In this document: piece after piece, positions 5,025 to 7,230 of the stretch | Numbering within the stretch: the first letter of the stretch is position 1 | Layout: every line of letters starts with the position of its first letter | Assembly: GCA_025457845.1 (NCBI GenBank) | Contig: JALOTO010000079.1 | Location: forward strand, 1 to 7,230 | From: Thermoplasmata archaeon | Lineage (GTDB): Archaea > Thermoplasmatota > Thermoplasmata > UBA10834 | DNA: 7,230 nucleotides | Reading direction: 5' to 3' | The notes under the pieces: model-generated | What the model saw: the letters and a program-made list of their open reading frames with translations, nothing else | Database searches by the model: none | What the model was told of the DNA's origin: nothing | Program-made: the position numbers and the translations under genes

Positions 5025-7088
5025 GTGCGCCGGAGTATGCAGAGGAAGGCGGCACCACCTAATGCTGTAAGCGAAGGTGCCGGAGGCTTCACCAACGGCA
5101 TCCGCTCGGAGCGTGTCGCCGCGATGAGCGGCGCCAGCGGCCCAGCCGGTGGCCTCACCAACGGGCGCACCAACGGCCTGACGAACGGGAGGACGAACGG
5201 CCTCACCAACGGAAGGCTCCGGGGAAGGATCAACGGGCTGACCAACGGCATCACGAACGGCCTCACGAACGGTGGCTCACGCCTCCCCTTCGGGCTCACC
5301 AACGGTAAGACCAACGGCATAACGAACGGCTTCGTCAACGGCAGGGGTGCGGTCAACGGCTTCAGGCTGTCATACCAGCCGCGCAAGCTCGCAGGTGCCC
5401 CGACCGATTCGAGGAAGAAGCTCCTCGCCGTCGGCATCCTCGTCACGCTCGTCCTCGCCCTCCCCTACGCCCTCGTCTACGCCTTCCCTCCCGAGGACGT
5501 CGAGGTCGACGGTTACTTCATGGACTGGCTCGATGCCCAGGTCTACAGGGACGAGCCAGACTCGGAGAATCCGGACATAGCGATCACCTCGTACGCCATG
5601 AAGCAGGGCGCGGGGAGGTCCTACTACTACGTCGCGACCGACGGTCTCCTCTTCGAGGGCAGGGACGGCGGCGCGGACGGCTTCTACATCTTCATAGACC
5701 GGGACGGCAGCGCGACCAGCGGGTACGACATCCGCGGGATCGGGGCCGACGCGATGGTCTCGGTGGTCGGCTGGAACAGCTCTGTCCAGCTCTCCAAGGT
5801 CTACTCGTTCGACCCGTCCGCGGACAGGATCGACTACGCGGGCTTCTCCGTCGCCGGGGACGTCCAGGTGGCGTTCGAGGGCGGCGAGATGGAGATAGGC
5901 ACCGGCGTCTCGGTCTCCGAGGACGCCGTGGTTGCCGTCTGCGGGCGCAACACCAACACGTCTGACGACTGGTCCGAGGCGAACTTCGGGGCCGCGGGAC
6001 CGTCGGTCCGAGTGGTCGAGGACCACGTGGCTCCCGACGTCACCGAGGGGCTCACGGACGAGCTGGTCATGACCCTCACGATCACCGGGAAGGGCCCGGC
6101 CTCGGAGCTGACCGCCCTCGGATTCGAGTTCCTCGGGGACACCGTCCCGACCGAGCTCACCGCCGTCATGGGCCTCAGGACCGTCGGGACTTCTCCCAAC
6201 TCCACGATCACGCTCGAGGACCCGGTGCGCCTTGGCGGGGAGCCCGTCGAGCTGCAGGTGCTCGCCTCGTTCCCCGAGGGGTCCGAGGACGGCTCGTTCG
6301 GCCTCGACCTGGACGACGAGGCCCCGCTCATAGTCTCACCCAACGCCACCGTATTCGTCTCCTCGGTCCAGTCGGGCGCCCAGGTCTCCTACATCTCATC
6401 CGCTCCAGAAGAGGTCGTGATCGACGGCGCGTTCGCTGACTGGTCACATCTCATGCCTCTCGCGGACATGGTAAACGACACCGTGGACCTGGAGGGCCTG
6501 CCTCACCAGGACGCGGACGTCGACATAACCTCGGTCAAGCTCGACCGCGACGGCACCACCGCCTCGTTCTACATGGGCGTCGACGGGCGCATGCTCGGCG
6601 GCACGGACCTGCCTGGCGGCCTCGCGCGATGGGAGCCCCCGTCGGGCACGGCGGGCAACGTGACCAACATCACCGAGAGCATGTTCGGCGCGGACTTCGC
6701 GTTCGCGTTCATAGACACCGACATGAACGAGTCGACCGGGTTCTACATCGGCGGGTCGGAGATGTCCGTGTTCGTCGTCGGGAAGGACGGAATCGTCCTC
6801 TCGTCGGGCGCATACTCCTACGGGACGGCCGGGTGGACCTTCGTCGGCGACGTGGAGGCCGCAACCGACACCCACAGACTCGAGTTCCAGGCTTCGTACG
6901 AGCTCCTGGGGATCGAGCCCGGCAACGCATACCCGGTCACCTTCGTCGCAGAGGACTGGCGCGCCGTCCCGGCAACGCATACCCGGTCACCTTCGTCGCA
7001 GAGGACTGGCGCGCCGTCACGGACAACGTCACCGTCGGCTTGTGGGCGGTCGAGAACCCGCCCTCGAGGCTGTTCGGCGGCATACTGA
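5025..7088 (+). CDS. Surface protein with Asn-Gly repeat tail and two CBM9-like domains; 3' end frameshifted
   Basis: As read, 687 residues from GTG 5025; an in-frame TGA at 5016 excludes an earlier start, and GGGAG at 5008-5012 could serve as ribosome site. ATG 5037 is an alternative start. Residues 22-112 hold 15 tetrapeptides ending in NG, mostly TNG. Basic residues before a single hydrophobic span (about 132-153) and acidic ones after it place the repeat tail in the cytoplasm and the rest outside. Eight N-glycosylation sequons (N251, N311, N392, N440, N484, N545, N548, N568) all lie after the span. Two domains start with a VDGxFxDW-type motif (161-168 and 466-473) and share 'ITS' and 'FIDxD' motifs; they resemble CBM9/DOMON-like modules, often sugar or surface binding. 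About 292-460 is Ig-like. Residues from about 649 onward are out of frame because of a 50-bp duplication. The true product continues beyond the window. Confidence 0.85.
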   Translation: MRRSMQRKAAPPNAVSEGAGGFTNGIRSERVAAMSGASGPAGGLTNGRTNGLTNGRTNGLTNGRLRGRINGLTNGITNGLTNGGSRLPFGLTNGKTNGITNGFVNGRGAVNGFRLSYQPRKLAGAPTDSRKKLLAVGILVTLVLALPYALVYAFPPEDVEVDGYFMDWLDAQVYRDEPDSENPDIAITSYAMKQGAGRSYYYVATDGLLFEGRDGGADGFYIFIDRDGSATSGYDIRGIGADAMVSVVGWNSSVQLSKVYSFDPSADRIDYAGFSVAGDVQVAFEGGEMEIGTGVSVSEDAVVAVCGRNTNTSDDWSEANFGAAGPSVRVVEDHVAPDVTEGLTDELVMTLTITGKGPASELTALGFEFLGDTVPTELTAVMGLRTVGTSPNSTITLEDPVRLGGEPVELQVLASFPEGSEDGSFGLDLDDEAPLIVSPNATVFVSSVQSGAQVSYISSAPEEVVIDGAFADWSHLMPLADMVNDTVDLEGLPHQDADVDITSVKLDRDGTTASFYMGVDGRMLGGTDLPGGLARWEPPSGTAGNVTNITESMFGADFAFAFIDTDMNESTGFYIGGSEMSVFVVGKDGIVLSSGAYSYGTAGWTFVGDVEAATDTHRLEFQASYELLGIEPGNAYPVTFVAEDWRAVPATHTRSPSSQRTGAPSRTTSPSACGRSRTRPRGCSAAY
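5088..5360 (+). repeat. Asn-Gly tetrapeptide repeat array (12-base coding period)
   Basis: The array encodes one outlying FTNG (5088-5099) and then 14 further units from 5154 to 5360. Units are LTNG, RTNG, ITNG, KTNG, RING, FVNG and AVNG. In the densest block, L and R alternate in the first position, giving an 8-residue super-period. Codons vary (ACC/ACG for Thr; GGC, GGG, GGA, GGT for Gly) while the peptide is constant, which points to selection on the protein rather than recent DNA slippage. Short breaks occur at RLRG, GSRLPFG and RG. Confidence 0.9.
6919..7018 (+). repeat. Exact 50-bp tandem duplication causing a frameshift
   Basis: Bases 6919-6968 are repeated without a mismatch at 6969-7018; the match runs for 51 bases at an offset of 50. 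Because 50 is not a multiple of three, the reading frame changes. Removing one copy restores a continuous frame through residues EDWRAVTDNVTVGLWAVENP into a lamin-tail domain. The repeat is either an assembly join error or a real disrupting mutation. Confidence 0.95.
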
Positions 7089-7230
7089 TCAACGAGATAT
7101 ACAACGGCCCGGGCTCGAACGACTGGCTCGAGCTCTTCAACACCGGCCCGACCCCCGTCGACATCACTGGATGGAAGCTGGCGGTGTACAACAGCGTCGG
7201 CACGCTCCTGTTCAACTACACATTCCCTGC
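6971..7230 (+). pseudogene. Out-of-frame 3' continuation with lamin-tail domain (runs off right edge)
   Basis: In the frame one step off that of the preceding ORF, the sequence stays open from the second duplicate copy to the window end. It reads GNAYPVTFVAEDWRAVTDNV and on to 'ILINEIYNGPGSNDWLELFN' (7082-7141) and 'DITGWKLAVYN'. That is a clear start of a lamin-tail domain (LTD), an Ig-like fold common at the ends of archaeal and bacterial surface proteins. It has no start codon or ribosome site of its own and is the natural continuation of the gene starting at 5025. It should be merged with that gene if the duplication is an artefact. Confidence 0.85.

Noticed and set aside
5154..5360. CRISPR-like or satellite DNA reading of the Asn-Gly repeat
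   Set aside because: The period is 12 bases, the repeats differ at silent positions, there are no spacers, and the array lies in frame inside a long gene.
5370..6980. Minus-strand ORFs opposite the surface-protein gene (5370-6026, 5834-6349, 6444-6980)
   Set aside because: Shadow frames of a GC-rich gene with clear domains and a membrane span on the plus strand.
7042..7088. Natural C-terminus of the surface protein at the TGA 7086-7088
   Set aside because: The last 40 or so residues are Arg/Ser/Pro-rich nonsense created by the 50-bp duplication. The lamin-tail domain continues in the other frame past this stop.

Overview
The window reads as archaeal DNA, most likely from an uncultivated, GC-rich member of the Thermoplasmatota (Euryarchaeota side). 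The sequence supports archaea through TATA/BRE-type promoters in short AT-rich islands (around 2837, 4081, 4860 and 4887), Shine-Dalgarno motifs 6 to 12 bases before starts, and protein architectures common in archaea: a FtsX-type permease with CARDB-like inserts, a DUF1616 membrane protein, zinc-ribbon membrane proteins, and a surface protein with CBM9-like and lamin-tail domains. The phylum is inference from architecture and base composition, with no marker gene present.

Layout. 1-1857 (+): 3' part of a FtsX/MacB-like ABC permease whose start lies left of the window. 1862-2749 (-): a complete DUF1616 protein, convergent with the permease and separated by only 4 bases. 2750-2896: divergent promoter region. 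2897-3721 (+): a protein with two near-identical zinc ribbons, an acidic linker and four membrane spans. 3722-4205: no convincing gene, but two adjacent strong inverted repeats (3788-3860) and an AT-rich promoter. 4206-4736 (+): a 176-residue anchored or secreted protein of unknown family. 4737-5024: TATA-like boxes and a leader with potential RNA structure. 5025 to the right edge (+): a large surface protein with a striking cytoplasmic tail of Asn-Gly tetrapeptides ([L/R/I/K]-T-N-G), one membrane span, two CBM9/DOMON-like domains and a lamin-tail domain.

The last gene is broken in this sequence by an exact 50-bp tandem duplication (6919-7018). It shifts the frame, so the apparent protein stops at 7088 with about 40 nonsense residues, while the lamin-tail domain continues in another frame. 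The length and perfection of the repeat look like an assembly join artefact, though a real mutation is possible.

Every gene encodes a membrane or exported protein, so the window looks like a cell-envelope region. The genes do not form one obvious operon: each of the three complete + strand units has its own promoter-like sequence. The most promising undescribed element is the Asn-Gly repeat tail. Next is the structured intergenic region at 3788-3860.
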